Shown piece after piece: positions 51,917-60,292 of a stretch of 64,000 bases of DNA. The translations under genes were made by a program, and so were the position numbers. The notes below the pieces were generated by a model. It saw nothing but the letters and a program-made list of their open reading frames with translations, did not search any database and was not told where the DNA came from. How positions within the stretch are numbered: position 1 is the first letter of the stretch; every line of letters starts with the position of its first letter. The stretch is from contig NZ_PCQA01000004.1 of assembly GCF_002979915.1 (NCBI RefSeq), positions 310,001 to 374,000 on the forward strand, read 5' to 3'. Source of the DNA: Arthrobacter sp. MYb213. Its GTDB lineage: Bacteria; Actinomycetota; Actinomycetes; Actinomycetales; Micrococcaceae.

Positions 51917-54243
51917 ACCGTCAGCTCCGGTTGTAACGTCTTTAGTGTCCAGGTCTTATGCTTGCGCACTGCCAAGAAACTCAACAGTAGCCCCAGCACC
52001 ATGTATCCGATCACCGGGAGGATAGTACTAACAAGCATACTCAGATCAGCACCATAGATCACGTGCCTTAGCGCTGCCACCACATTGCTCATCGGGAGGA
52101 TTTGGTGCAAGAACTGTAAGGGGGCCGGAAGTGTTTCCCACGGGAACGTGCCTCCGGCAGTCACCAACTGGAGAACCATCAGCAGCAGCACCACAAATTT
52201 ACCTGCGGCACCCATCAGAGCACAGATGCCTTGAATCAATGCACTGAAGCAAAGCGAAGCTAGCAGTAGTAGGGCCCAGGTCAGCCACGGGTGTACCGGA
52301 TCCAATCCGATAGCGAAAACTACCACCGCATATAAGGCGGTGCACTGAATAACGGAGATGAAGGCAAAGGGAAGCCACGCCCCGAGAGCGATCTTCCAGC
52401 TTCTACCATTAGAAGCCAACGCGCGATTATTGACCGGGCGCATGACCTGGGTAAGGATGAATGTGCCAATCCAGGTGGCTAGGGTCATGAAGAACGGTGC
52501 CAACCCTGCACCGTATGCGCCCGCTTTGGTTTGGGCGTTCGAGTTCACTCGCAGCGGGTCACCGATCACGTCTGCTAATTGATCAGAAGCAGTCGAATCC
52601 GGATTTGGTACCTGATCTACGCCGTCGTCTAGTCCCTTGGACAGGTCGCCGGAACCATCCTTAAGCTCGTGAGCGCCGTCGCCGAGCTTACCGACACCTT
52701 CATCAAGACTGATCAACGAGTCATGCAAGGTACCTGTTCCGGTAGCGAGTTCCTGGGCACCTGCATTTAGTTTTTTGCTGCCTTGTGCGGCTTCCTTGGT
52801 TCCCGACAGAGCAGATTTTTGCCCGTCTTCTAGGGTCGAGGTGCCAGCGGCCAATTTTTGCGAGCCATCGGCAAGCTGGCTACCACCATTTGCTGCCGAG
52901 GAGATTCCGTCCACAAGAGCTGGCACCGAGGCGTCCAATTTTTTGGTGCCCTGCGCGAGGGTGTGTAATCCGCTGGCTAACTGTTTATTGCCGTCGGCAA
53001 CTTTTTCCGAACCTTCCGCGAGCTGGTTCAGGTCTTCTTGCGTAGAGCTAAGTTTTGCGTTGACATCTTTGACCTTGCTATTGAGCTGCTGGGTAACCGT
53101 TGAATTTTGTACGGTGGATTTCAGCTGCGCGGAGATCTGATCTGCTTGCTCTTGCGTCAGAGTGCCTGCGGTGACTTGAGCATTCAGGAAGTCAGCGGTG
53201 TTCTTCTCTACTTGATTCAGCCGCGTTTCGGCATCGGTCTGCAATTCTTGGATCACGCTCATAGCGTCGTCCGCGGTGGCGCTGAGTTTCGCGTTGCCAT
53301 CGGCTACCTGCCGAGAACCTGTGGCTAATTGGTCAGCCGAGGAGGCTGCCTTCTGGGTTCCGTCGTTAAGCTTAGAGACCGAGCTAGGCAGGGTAGATGT
53401 TTTTGATTCTAAGGTGTTTAGACCCTTGCTCAGTGTCTGGGCTCCTGAATTTAGCTCGGTGCTGCCCTTGGAGAGCTCGTGGGTACCAGAGACTAGCTTG
53501 TCTTGGCCGTCGGTCAACTTTCCTAAGCCAGTGGACAGGGTGCCGGTACCATCATGGAGCGCCTGTGCGCCGTCTTCAAGTTTGGCTCCGCCGGTGACTA
53601 ACTGCGCGGTGCCATCTTGTACGGTGACCACACCATCGGAGAGCGTAATGGTGCCATCATAGAGTTTCTTGGCCCCATCGGCGGCTTCGCCCATTGATTT
53701 GTGGATGTCGACAAAGCCAGCAATCATGCCTTCAGCAGTTTCGGTTCCAACTTCTTTTGACACCGAATCTCGTACCTCGGTGGCCAGGGTTTTGGCGAAG
53801 TTACTGGCCATGAAGTTATTGGCATCATTTGTGGTCAGCTCGAGGTTTGCCGCATTGGCTTTTTTCATCTCGGCGGGGGAGGTGAGGGAAGCTGAAAAGT
53901 CTTGGGGGATGGTCATCGCGAAGGCATAGTCGCCATGGGCAACACCATCAGCGGCAGCCTGCTGTGAGTCAACTACTTCCCAGTCGAAGGTGGAGTCTTT
54001 CAAGAGGGATTCGACTACCTCGTCACCCACCTTCGTGGCTTTCCCGTCTCGCTCGGCTCCATCATCGAGGTTCACCAAAGCAGTTTTGATGCCACTGAGG
54101 TTTGATTGTGGGTCCCAGTTGCCATAGAGGTAGAGAGCCCCGTAGAGCAGCGGTACGCAGGTTACCGCGATCAGCGCCAATTTGGGCAAGGTTCCACGGG
54201 TCATGCGCTTGAGCTCAGAGAGAGCAAGTCCCAGAGTCGTCAT
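51913..54243 (-). CDS. YhgE/Pip-family membrane protein
   Basis: 776 residues. An N-terminal membrane helix (LPKLALIAVTCVPLLYGALYLYGNW) is followed by a very long extracytoplasmic domain. Many repeated L-x-D/S-G-x-x-x-L-A-x-G units (about residues 170-520) are predicted to form an extended helical or coiled-coil stalk. About five C-terminal helices then form an ABC-2-like membrane domain. The family includes the lactococcal phage-infection protein Pip and mycobacterial MmpL-independent exporters. It sits between an ABC-ATPase-like gene and tetR. Confidence 0.88.
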   Translation of the reverse strand: MTTLGLALSELKRMTRGTLPKLALIAVTCVPLLYGALYLYGNWDPQSNLSGIKTALVNLDDGAERDGKATKVGDEVVESLLKDSTFDWEVVDSQQAAADGVAHGDYAFAMTIPQDFSASLTSPAEMKKANAANLELTTNDANNFMASNFAKTLATEVRDSVSKEVGTETAEGMIAGFVDIHKSMGEAADGAKKLYDGTITLSDGVVTVQDGTAQLVTGGAKLEDGAQALHDGTGTLSTGLGKLTDGQDKLVSGTHELSKGSTELNSGAQTLSKGLNTLESKTSTLPSSVSKLNDGTQKAASSADQLATGSRQVADGNAKLSATADDAMSVIQELQTDAETRLNQVEKNTADFLNAQVTAGTLTQEQADQISAQLKSTVQNSTVTQQLNSKVKDVNAKLSSTQEDLNQLAEGSEKVADGNKQLASGLHTLAQGTKKLDASVPALVDGISSAANGGSQLADGSQKLAAGTSTLEDGQKSALSGTKEAAQGSKKLNAGAQELATGTGTLHDSLISLDEGVGKLGDGAHELKDGSGDLSKGLDDGVDQVPNPDSTASDQLADVIGDPLRVNSNAQTKAGAYGAGLAPFFMTLATWIGTFILTQVMRPVNNRALASNGRSWKIALGAWLPFAFISVIQCTALYAVVVFAIGLDPVHPWLTWALLLLASLCFSALIQGICALMGAAGKFVVLLLMVLQLVTAGGTFPWETLPAPLQFLHQILPMSNVVAALRHVIYGADLSMLVSTILPVIGYMVLGLLLSFLAVRKHKTWTLKTLQPELTV

Positions 54244-54246
54244 GAG

Positions 54247-55212
54247 TTAGTCCTTTGGGGTGGATGATTTTGCTGCAAGCTCGGCTTCTTCTTGCGCAGG
54301 AGGTTCAGGTACTTCGGGTGCTTCGGGAGCTTCGCGGTGAAGCGGTGAAGATTCCAAGAGCTCGGCAGTATTTTGCGGCTCGGATTCTTTGACCATTTCA
54401 GAGGTGGTATCCGTTGGAGGGGTGTAATCCTCAAGCGCCGCAGGCTCCGCTGAGCTGGTTGTTTCTACGAACTCGGTGTCCGTGGGTTCGTCCGTCGGTA
54501 GTTCCGGTGCCGGCTCGACATCGACCTCGTGGGCCTCCGGATCATTTTCAATCTGTGGGACGGTCGCGGTTTGTAATGCCGAGTCGTCGATGGTGGCTGT
54601 TTGTCCGGCGAATACGACGGGGCCCTGCCAACTATCAGGGATTCTAGAAACTACGGCGATGACGGTGAGCTGACGACGTGTATGGGTTAGTTCTTCCAAC
54701 GATTCCAGCCATGTCGGTTCGTCGATGCCGTGGCGGTCCGGAGAATCAAAAACCAGACAATCGGTGTCGTGGTTTTCTAAGGCAAGCTGCGTAAGCAGGT
54801 CTAAGCGGGTCTGTGGGTCGATAGCGTCGATCCAGTCTCCGGCGAGGTGCTCAAAACCGTGTTTGGCTAACCACTTCTTGCTTTGCGGGCGGCGCCAGAA
54901 AGGTCCGGGAACTAGAGATAGATCCTCGCTAACGACGTCTCGGACCTTCAGGTGGGCCTCGGGCTCGTTGACTTGCGGGGAGTCAACGAGCGCACTGTGT
55001 GCGCGTAGCGTTTTCATGCCAGGCGCCGTAGACCACTGGACAGTCCCCGAACTAGGGCTCATTCGCCCAGAAAGCATCAGGGCGAGAGCGGTGCGCTCAA
55101 GCTGCGCATCGGCAACCACAAGCAATAGCGCACCTCGCTCGACTGCCAGGGAGGTTTTGTCGACGAGCTGGCCGTGGCGCCCTTTGAAGCTCAATGAATT
55201 AGCAATTAACAC
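54247..55212 (-). CDS. ABC-ATPase-like protein lacking catalytic motifs, with acidic tail
   Basis: 321 residues from GTG 55212. Residues 1-215 follow an ABC NBD outline (MLIANSLSFKGRHGQLVDKTSLAVERGALLLVV, LALMLSGRMSPSSGTVQW), but the P-loop reads VVADAQLERTAL without Gly-Lys. The Walker B position is CLVFDSPDRHG without the catalytic Glu. Residues about 225-321 are a Pro/Glu/Thr-rich disordered tail. The start follows a -10 box by six bases, so the message is leaderless. Three bases separate it from yhgE, implying a partner role for that ABC-2-like protein. Confidence 0.72.
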   Translation of the reverse strand: MLIANSLSFKGRHGQLVDKTSLAVERGALLLVVADAQLERTALALMLSGRMSPSSGTVQWSTAPGMKTLRAHSALVDSPQVNEPEAHLKVRDVVSEDLSLVPGPFWRRPQSKKWLAKHGFEHLAGDWIDAIDPQTRLDLLTQLALENHDTDCLVFDSPDRHGIDEPTWLESLEELTHTRRQLTVIAVVSRIPDSWQGPVVFAGQTATIDDSALQTATVPQIENDPEAHEVDVEPAPELPTDEPTDTEFVETTSSAEPAALEDYTPPTDTTSEMVKESEPQNTAELLESSPLHREAPEAPEVPEPPAQEEAELAAKSSTPKD

Positions 55213-55220
55213 ACTTTAAT

Positions 55221-55252
55221 ACTAATTGAACTGACCGGTCAGTTCAATTAGT
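55221..55252. promoter_or_regulatory. 32-bp perfect palindrome with embedded divergent promoters
   Basis: The left arm ACTAATTGAACTGACC is repeated as its exact reverse complement GGTCAGTTCAATTAGT. On the minus strand TTGAAC (55247-55242), a 17-bp spacer and TAGTAT (55224-55219) form a promoter six bases before the GTG at 55212. On the plus strand TTGAAC (55226-55231), 17 bp, then TAGTGT (55249-55254) is nearly symmetric. A bound TetR dimer pair would close both. Confidence 0.85.
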
Positions 55253-55338
55253 GTGAAAGTTTATTTACTCACCAGTAGACGTGACGCGCGTCATGGTCTT
55301 GGATGGTTCATGGACCGACAACCGGAAACCATCCGATG

Positions 55339-55355
55339 ATTCATCCTGAATTCAT
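55339..55355. promoter_or_regulatory. PHO-box-like repeats upstream of the nuclease gene
   Basis: ATTCAT at 55339-55344 and 55350-55355 are spaced exactly 11 nt. A GTTCAT at 55306-55311 lies three units upstream (33 nt). This matches the 11-nt direct-repeat layout of PhoP sites and lies about 80 bases before the nuclease start. Confidence 0.45.
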
Positions 55356-55431
55356 TAGTGGCTGATTGAATCGATTGCGGGTCAACCGAGCGCTACCGCG
55401 CTGGGGTACTTACAACGAACTAGGACTATCC

Positions 55432-57357
55432 ATGAAGAAACGCACCACGACAGCCTTTGTGGCGACCTGTCTAGGAACCGCATTGGTTGCTGGAATGATG
55501 GCGCCTGCCTCGGCGGCTGGAACCGGTAATGAACTGACCGAGATCGAAGAGATCCAGGGCACCGGAAGCGCCACAGAAATGGCCGGCATGCAGGTAAGTG
55601 TTCGAGGGGTGGTCACCGGGGCCTACGCAGAAGGTGGAATCCGAGGCTTCTACATCCAGACGGCTGGTTCGGGAAGTGAGATCTCTTCGGCTGGCAGCTC
55701 AGCGATTTTTGTGTATTCGGCTGGTGTCGCGAAGGTGGCGGTAGGTGATCATGTTCAGGTCTCTGGTGAAGTTGCTGAATACTACGGAATGACTCAAATT
55801 AGCGCTACGACTCAGGATGTTGAAGTGCTCACCGAGCCGGCGGAAGCGATCAAGCCGCTGGCTATCGATATTCCTGACACGGATGCTGCACGTGAACGAT
55901 TTGAAGGAATGCTGATTGACCCACAAGGTCAATGGACCGTTGCTGATAACTACAGTCTGAATCAGTATGGGGAGATTACCCTGGCCGAAGGCACCAGTTC
56001 GATACTCGACGGAGAGCGCACCCTGCGTCAGGCCACCGACGTCTTCGCGCCCGGAAGCGATGAAGCCAAGGCCTTGGAAGCCGAAAATGAATCTCGCGCA
56101 TTGATTTTAGATGACGGTGCCACCTTGAATTTCTTGGGTGCCGCGGCGAACAAACTCGTTGAAGTACCCTACATTTCGGCGTCGGAGCATGTCACGGTAG
56201 GCAAAAGTGCGACCTTCACCGCTCCGGTCATCATGGATTACCGCTACGACCTGTGGCGGCTGCAACCACAGGGGCAGGTAGTAGGTGCTCAGGATTCCGA
56301 CATTCCGGTGAGCTTTGAGCAGGTAGCGAACGAAGCCCCTGCTGAGGTTGGCGGAAACGTCAGTGTGGGTAGCTTCAACGTATTGAATTTCTTCACCACC
56401 ACCGGAGACCAGCTTCAGGGGTGCAATTACTACACCGATCGTGAGGGGAACCCGATTTCGGTGCGCAGTGGTTGTGATGCTCGTGGTGCTGCAGACGCCG
56501 AAAACCTAGCACGCCAGCAGTCCAAGATCGTTACGGCATTGAACAAATTTGATGCAGATGTGGTGGTTCTTGAAGAAATTGAAAATTCGGCCCGTCTTGG
56601 CCAAGACCGTGACGCCGCCTTGCAAATCTTAGTGGATGCGTTGAATCAGGCTGCCGGCACAAAACGCTGGAGCTTCGTCCCTAGTCCAGCGGAACTTCCG
56701 GCTGACGAGGATGTCATTCGTACTGCCATGATTTACCAGCGTGATGCGGTGAAGCTCATTGATGAATCGGTAGTGCTTGACGACGCTGCCTTTGATAATG
56801 CACGTGATCCGCTAGCCCAGGCATTCCAGCGTGTAGGTGGTAACTCTAAGACTCGTTTCCTTGTAGTGGCGAATCACTTCAAATCCAAAGGTTCTGACCC
56901 CAAGGATGGCTCCGAGAACGCAGATCAGGGTGATGGTGCAGGAGCGTGGAACGCCGCACGCGTCGAACAAGCCGAAGCCTTAGTGGATTTCGCTGAAGGG
57001 CTGAAGAAGAAACGAAACACCAACAAGGTGCTGTTGGCCGGTGACTTCAATTCCTATTCGGCCGAGGACCCTATTAAGGTGATGACTCGGGCTGGCTATG
57101 TTGATTTGGGCGCGAAGGCGAGTACTCAAAGCTACCTCTTTGGAGGTCGAACTGGGTCCCTGGACCATGTGCTCGGGTCGGCAGAAATTGCACCGTCGGT
57201 GACCGGAGAAACAATCTGGAATATCAACGCGACGGAGTCCGTGGCCTATGAATACAGCCGCTATAACAACAACGTGGCTCAGTTGTTCTCCCCTGACCAA
57301 TTCCGCTCCTCGGATCATGATCCGGTGCTTGTTGGACTTCAGCTGAACAAGAAGTAG
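55432..57357 (+). CDS. Secreted endonuclease/exonuclease/phosphatase-family nuclease (ExeM/NucH-like)
   Basis: 641 residues from ATG 55432 (AGGA upstream; the longer frame would spoil the signal peptide). Sec signal MKKRTTTAFVATCLGTALVAGMMAPASA. An N-terminal OB-like domain of YhcR type (GTGSATEMAGMQVSVRGVVTGAYAEGGIRGFYIQ) is followed by the EEP catalytic core: SVGSFNVLNFF, DVVVLEEIENSA, VVANHFKSKGSD, VLLAGDFNSYSAEDP, RSSDHDPVLVGL. It probably degrades extracellular DNA or RNA to release phosphate or nucleosides. Confidence 0.9.
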   Translation: MKKRTTTAFVATCLGTALVAGMMAPASAAGTGNELTEIEEIQGTGSATEMAGMQVSVRGVVTGAYAEGGIRGFYIQTAGSGSEISSAGSSAIFVYSAGVAKVAVGDHVQVSGEVAEYYGMTQISATTQDVEVLTEPAEAIKPLAIDIPDTDAARERFEGMLIDPQGQWTVADNYSLNQYGEITLAEGTSSILDGERTLRQATDVFAPGSDEAKALEAENESRALILDDGATLNFLGAAANKLVEVPYISASEHVTVGKSATFTAPVIMDYRYDLWRLQPQGQVVGAQDSDIPVSFEQVANEAPAEVGGNVSVGSFNVLNFFTTTGDQLQGCNYYTDREGNPISVRSGCDARGAADAENLARQQSKIVTALNKFDADVVVLEEIENSARLGQDRDAALQILVDALNQAAGTKRWSFVPSPAELPADEDVIRTAMIYQRDAVKLIDESVVLDDAAFDNARDPLAQAFQRVGGNSKTRFLVVANHFKSKGSDPKDGSENADQGDGAGAWNAARVEQAEALVDFAEGLKKKRNTNKVLLAGDFNSYSAEDPIKVMTRAGYVDLGAKASTQSYLFGGRTGSLDHVLGSAEIAPSVTGETIWNINATESVAYEYSRYNNNVAQLFSPDQFRSSDHDPVLVGLQLNKK

Positions 57358-57365
57358 AGGTGGTG

Positions 57366-57397
57366 AATCCGGCGGATCAACGTTGATTCGCCGGATT
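57366..57397 (+). terminator. Terminator of the nuclease gene
   Basis: AATCCGGCG (57366-57374) pairs with CGCCGGATT (57389-57397), the stem continuing with ATCAA/TTGAT across CG. TTTTC follows. Confidence 0.8.
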
Positions 57398-57537
57398 TTC
57401 TTTGGAGAAAAATTATTTACCGCCCACTGACGAAGTCCCGGATCGAATAAACCATTTGACCTGTCTTCTTTTAGCCGTTGGTTGAAAATAAAGAACCTCC
57501 AAAGGGTAAGGGTTGCGCAGTGATTTGAGGTTCGGTC

Positions 57538-57567
57538 TTGACAACGGTTTGTGATCGGGCAGAATAT
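57538..57567 (+). promoter_or_regulatory. Promoter of the ceb operon
   Basis: TTGACA (57538-57543), an 18-bp spacer and GAATAT (57562-57567). The first CebR-like box begins 16 bases after the -10. Confidence 0.7.
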
Positions 57568-57582
57568 TGGGAAGATGATTTG

Positions 57583-57596
57583 TGAGAGCGCTCACA
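57583..57596. promoter_or_regulatory. CebR-like operator 1
   Basis: TGAGAGCGCTCACA differs by one base from the perfect box 2. It lies at about +10 relative to the predicted transcription start, where a LacI-family repressor would block clearance. Confidence 0.7.
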
Positions 57597-57669
57597 CGGT
57601 GTTTGCTTTAGGCGCTTTTATGCTTCATGGCCCGGTAGAAACTTGAAAAGGTGGATACCTGTTCTACTC

Positions 57670-57683
57670 TGAGAGCGCTCTCA
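57670..57683. promoter_or_regulatory. CebR-like operator 2
   Basis: TGAGAGCGCTCTCA is a perfect 14-bp palindrome. The Streptomyces CebR box is TGGGAGCGCTCCCA, so this is the same site with a symmetric G-to-A change in each arm. Centre-to-centre distance to box 1 is 87 bp. Confidence 0.8.
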
Positions 57684-57741
57684 TTTTGGATGTGACAGAG
57701 CCTCTCGACCTCTTATACCCGCACTGACACCTGGAGACATC

Positions 57742-59073
57742 ATGAAAACCTCGAGCAAAACAAAGCTCGCGCAATCGGTCGCACTGTTAGGCACTCTTGC
57801 CTTGTTGGCGACAGGTTGCAGCAACGCCGGCAATGCCCCGAAGGCGGACGCGGCATCGACAGACAACCCGGTCACCCTGACGGTCACGACTTTCGGCGCG
57901 ATGGGCCTGGACGGCTTGTACGAAAAGTATGAAAAGGAAAACCCCGGCGTCACTATCGAAGCAACTAACATCGATACCGGTGGCAACGCGTTGGTCGATT
58001 GGAAAACCAAGCAGGCTTCAGGTGCCGGTCTTCCTGACATCCAGGCAGTCGAAGAGGGGTGGCTAGGACAGGTTATGGCCGTCTCTGATTCCTTTAGCGA
58101 TCTGCGTGACTACGGAATAGAAGATCTCAAGTCCCAGTGGGTCGACTGGAAAGTTGAGCAGGCAACTGACAAAGACGGACGCATCATCGGCTACGGCACA
58201 GATATTGGCCCGGAAGGAATTTGCTATAACTCGAAACTCCTTGAAAAAGCCGGTATGCCATCCGAGCGTGGGGAATTTGCTGAATTCATCGGTGGACAGG
58301 ATTCCACTTGGGAAGACTACTTTGCCGCTGGTAAAAAATACGAAGAAAAAACCGGAAAGGCATGGTTTGATCAGTCCGGGTTTGTCTGGAACGCCATGGT
58401 CAACCAACTCACCGAAGGGTATTACAAAAAGGACGGGTCGTTGAATATTGACGGCAACGCCGAACTGAGTAACCGCTGGAAGATGTTGGCGGATGCTACC
58501 GAAGCAGGATTGTCGTCCGGACAGACCCAATGGGACTGGGGCAAAGGGCAAGCTTTCTTGGATGGTTCCTTCGCCACCATGCCATGCCCAGGTTGGATGC
58601 TAGGCAACGTCAAGGGGCAGGTTGAAGGTGCAGGTGGCGACGCAACCTCGGGTTGGGACTTCGCCGGCGTCTTCCCAGGTGGACCAGCGAACTGGGGAGG
58701 AACCTTCCTCACCGTTCCTACCACCTCGAAAAATCCAGCCGAAGCAGCCAAACTCGCTACGTGGCTGACCAGCGCACAGCCTCAGGCGGCAGCATTCGAA
58801 GCAGCCGGAACGTTCCCAAGCAACCTTGAAGCCCAGAGCTCCGAGCAGGTTACTGGAAGCAATGAACTGACCAAATTTTTCAATGATGCTCCGATCGGTC
58901 AACTACTGGCCGAACGTGCAGAGGGTGTGAAAGCACAGTTCAAGGGAGCCGATGATTCGGTCATCCAAGAGCAGGTTTTTGGTCCAGCGACGATCGCTTT
59001 GGATGGTGGCAAGGATGGACAAGCCGCATGGGATGAAGCTATGTCGACCATGAAGAACTTGGACATCAAGTAA
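57742..59073 (+). CDS. cebE: Cellobiose/cello-oligosaccharide-binding lipoprotein
   Basis: 443 residues, family 1 extracellular solute-binding protein. Signal with lipobox LATGC near residue 26. VTLTVTTFGAMGLDGLYEKYEKENPGVTIEATN is the typical start of the fold; GQAFLDGSFATMPCPGWMLGNVKG is in the sugar-binding region. First gene of a cebE-cebF-cebG-bglC-cebR order. Sugar specificity is inferred from bglC and CebR-like boxes. Confidence 0.87.
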   Translation: MKTSSKTKLAQSVALLGTLALLATGCSNAGNAPKADAASTDNPVTLTVTTFGAMGLDGLYEKYEKENPGVTIEATNIDTGGNALVDWKTKQASGAGLPDIQAVEEGWLGQVMAVSDSFSDLRDYGIEDLKSQWVDWKVEQATDKDGRIIGYGTDIGPEGICYNSKLLEKAGMPSERGEFAEFIGGQDSTWEDYFAAGKKYEEKTGKAWFDQSGFVWNAMVNQLTEGYYKKDGSLNIDGNAELSNRWKMLADATEAGLSSGQTQWDWGKGQAFLDGSFATMPCPGWMLGNVKGQVEGAGGDATSGWDFAGVFPGGPANWGGTFLTVPTTSKNPAEAAKLATWLTSAQPQAAAFEAAGTFPSNLEAQSSEQVTGSNELTKFFNDAPIGQLLAERAEGVKAQFKGADDSVIQEQVFGPATIALDGGKDGQAAWDEAMSTMKNLDIK

Positions 59074-59131
59074 TCACCACCGGTAAGCCGGCTGAACCAT
59101 CGGCCGGCCTATTGGGAAAGAGAAATCGATA

Positions 59132-60292
59132 ATGAGCATCATGACCAACAATGCTTCGGACGCCACAGGAGCTGCTGTGCCACCAGGGGAGCCAACCCCT
59201 GACGCGGTTCATCGCGCCGGTGATCCGGTGCAGGAGAAGAAAATGCGTCGCCGGCACCGCTGGGGACAAATTGATTTCAAATACTCGCCGTATCTTTATG
59301 TCTCACCGTTCTTTATTCTGTTCGCGCTGGTCGGACTCTTTCCGCTGATCTACACCTTCGTGGTTTCCATCAATGACTGGGATCTTCTCGGAGGAGCCGG
59401 CGAATGGGTGGGCCTAGATAACTACGTAGCCGAAATTAGCTCTCCGCTCTTTTGGAACTCACTGTTCAACACGTTCAGTATCTTCCTACTCTCGGCCATT
59501 CCGCAGTTGCTCGTAGCAACGTTCATCGCGGCCATTCTGGATCAGAATATCCGCGCGAAAACGTTCTGGCGGATGAGCGTACTGATTCCCTACGTAGTCA
59601 CTCCTGTAGCTGTCACGCTAATCTTCTCCTCGGCTTTTGATGAGAAATACGGGCTAATCAACAACCTGCTCCAAACCATCAATATTGATCCGGTGGCCTG
59701 GAAGAGTGAAGTAATTCCATCCCATCTAGCCATCGCGACCATGGTGAACTGGCGTTGGACTGGGTATAACGCACTGATTCTCTTGGCCGCCATGCAGGCA
59801 GTTCCCCGCGAACTGCACGAATCGGCAGCAATCGACGGGGCCGGTTCACTGCGTAGGTTCTTCGCAATTACTTTGCCAAGTATCAGGCCCACAATGATCT
59901 TTGTCGTCATCACCGCAACCATCGGTGGACTACAGATTTTCACCGAACCAAAACTGTTCAATCCCAGCAGTTCGGTGCCTGGCGGCCCCGAACGCGAATA
60001 CCAGACCACAGTGCTCTACCTATGGGATCTAGCATTCAACCGCGGCGACTTTGGAAGGGCCTCTGCGGTTGCATGGATGTTGTTCTTGATCATTATCCTG
60101 ATCGGATTGATCAACTTCTTCCTGTCGGGTTCCATTGCTTCATCTGCCGAAGGAGGAAGTCGTAAAAACCGTCGCCAACAACGCATAGCGCACAAACACG
60201 CGGTGCAAATGGCTCAGTCAAAGATTGCTTCAAACGGTATGCCCGGCTCAAATGGAACAGCTGGCGAAAAGGGCGGAGAATCCCATGAGTAG
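59132..60292 (+). CDS. cebF: Sugar ABC transporter permease (CebF-like)
   Basis: 386 residues, MalF-type permease. After a polar N terminus of about 45 residues come six helices (SPYLYVSPFFILFALVGLFPLIYTF first). The EAA loop is ELHESAAIDGAGSLRRFFAITLPSIRP. The C-terminal tail of about 55 residues is basic then Gly-rich, longer than usual. The energising ATPase (MsiK-type) is not in the operon and must be supplied elsewhere, as in Streptomyces. Confidence 0.87.
   Translation: MSIMTNNASDATGAAVPPGEPTPDAVHRAGDPVQEKKMRRRHRWGQIDFKYSPYLYVSPFFILFALVGLFPLIYTFVVSINDWDLLGGAGEWVGLDNYVAEISSPLFWNSLFNTFSIFLLSAIPQLLVATFIAAILDQNIRAKTFWRMSVLIPYVVTPVAVTLIFSSAFDEKYGLINNLLQTINIDPVAWKSEVIPSHLAIATMVNWRWTGYNALILLAAMQAVPRELHESAAIDGAGSLRRFFAITLPSIRPTMIFVVITATIGGLQIFTEPKLFNPSSSVPGGPEREYQTTVLYLWDLAFNRGDFGRASAVAWMLFLIIILIGLINFFLSGSIASSAEGGSRKNRRQQRIAHKHAVQMAQSKIASNGMPGSNGTAGEKGGESHE

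Larger units (their letters stand above)
57358..57741. other. Regulatory region of the ceb operon
   Basis: 384 bases without a gene: the nuclease terminator, a promoter and two CebR-like boxes, listed separately. An additional distant dyad, GAACCTC (57492-57498) and GAGGTTC (57527-57533), is visible just before the promoter. Confidence 0.7.

Noticed and set aside
53000-53600. Tandem DNA repeats within yhgE as a possible CRISPR-like or satellite array
   Set aside because: The repetition is at protein level (Leu-Ala/Ser-Asp-Gly units) with variable codons and no uniform spacers.
52358-53662. Several plus-strand frames opposite yhgE
   Set aside because: Antisense of the repeat-rich YhgE stalk; repetitive codons keep opposite frames open by chance.
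57492-57533. GAACCTC...GAGGTTC dyad as a riboswitch or operator
   Set aside because: It lies upstream of the predicted transcription start and the arms are 28 bases apart; no supporting secondary elements.
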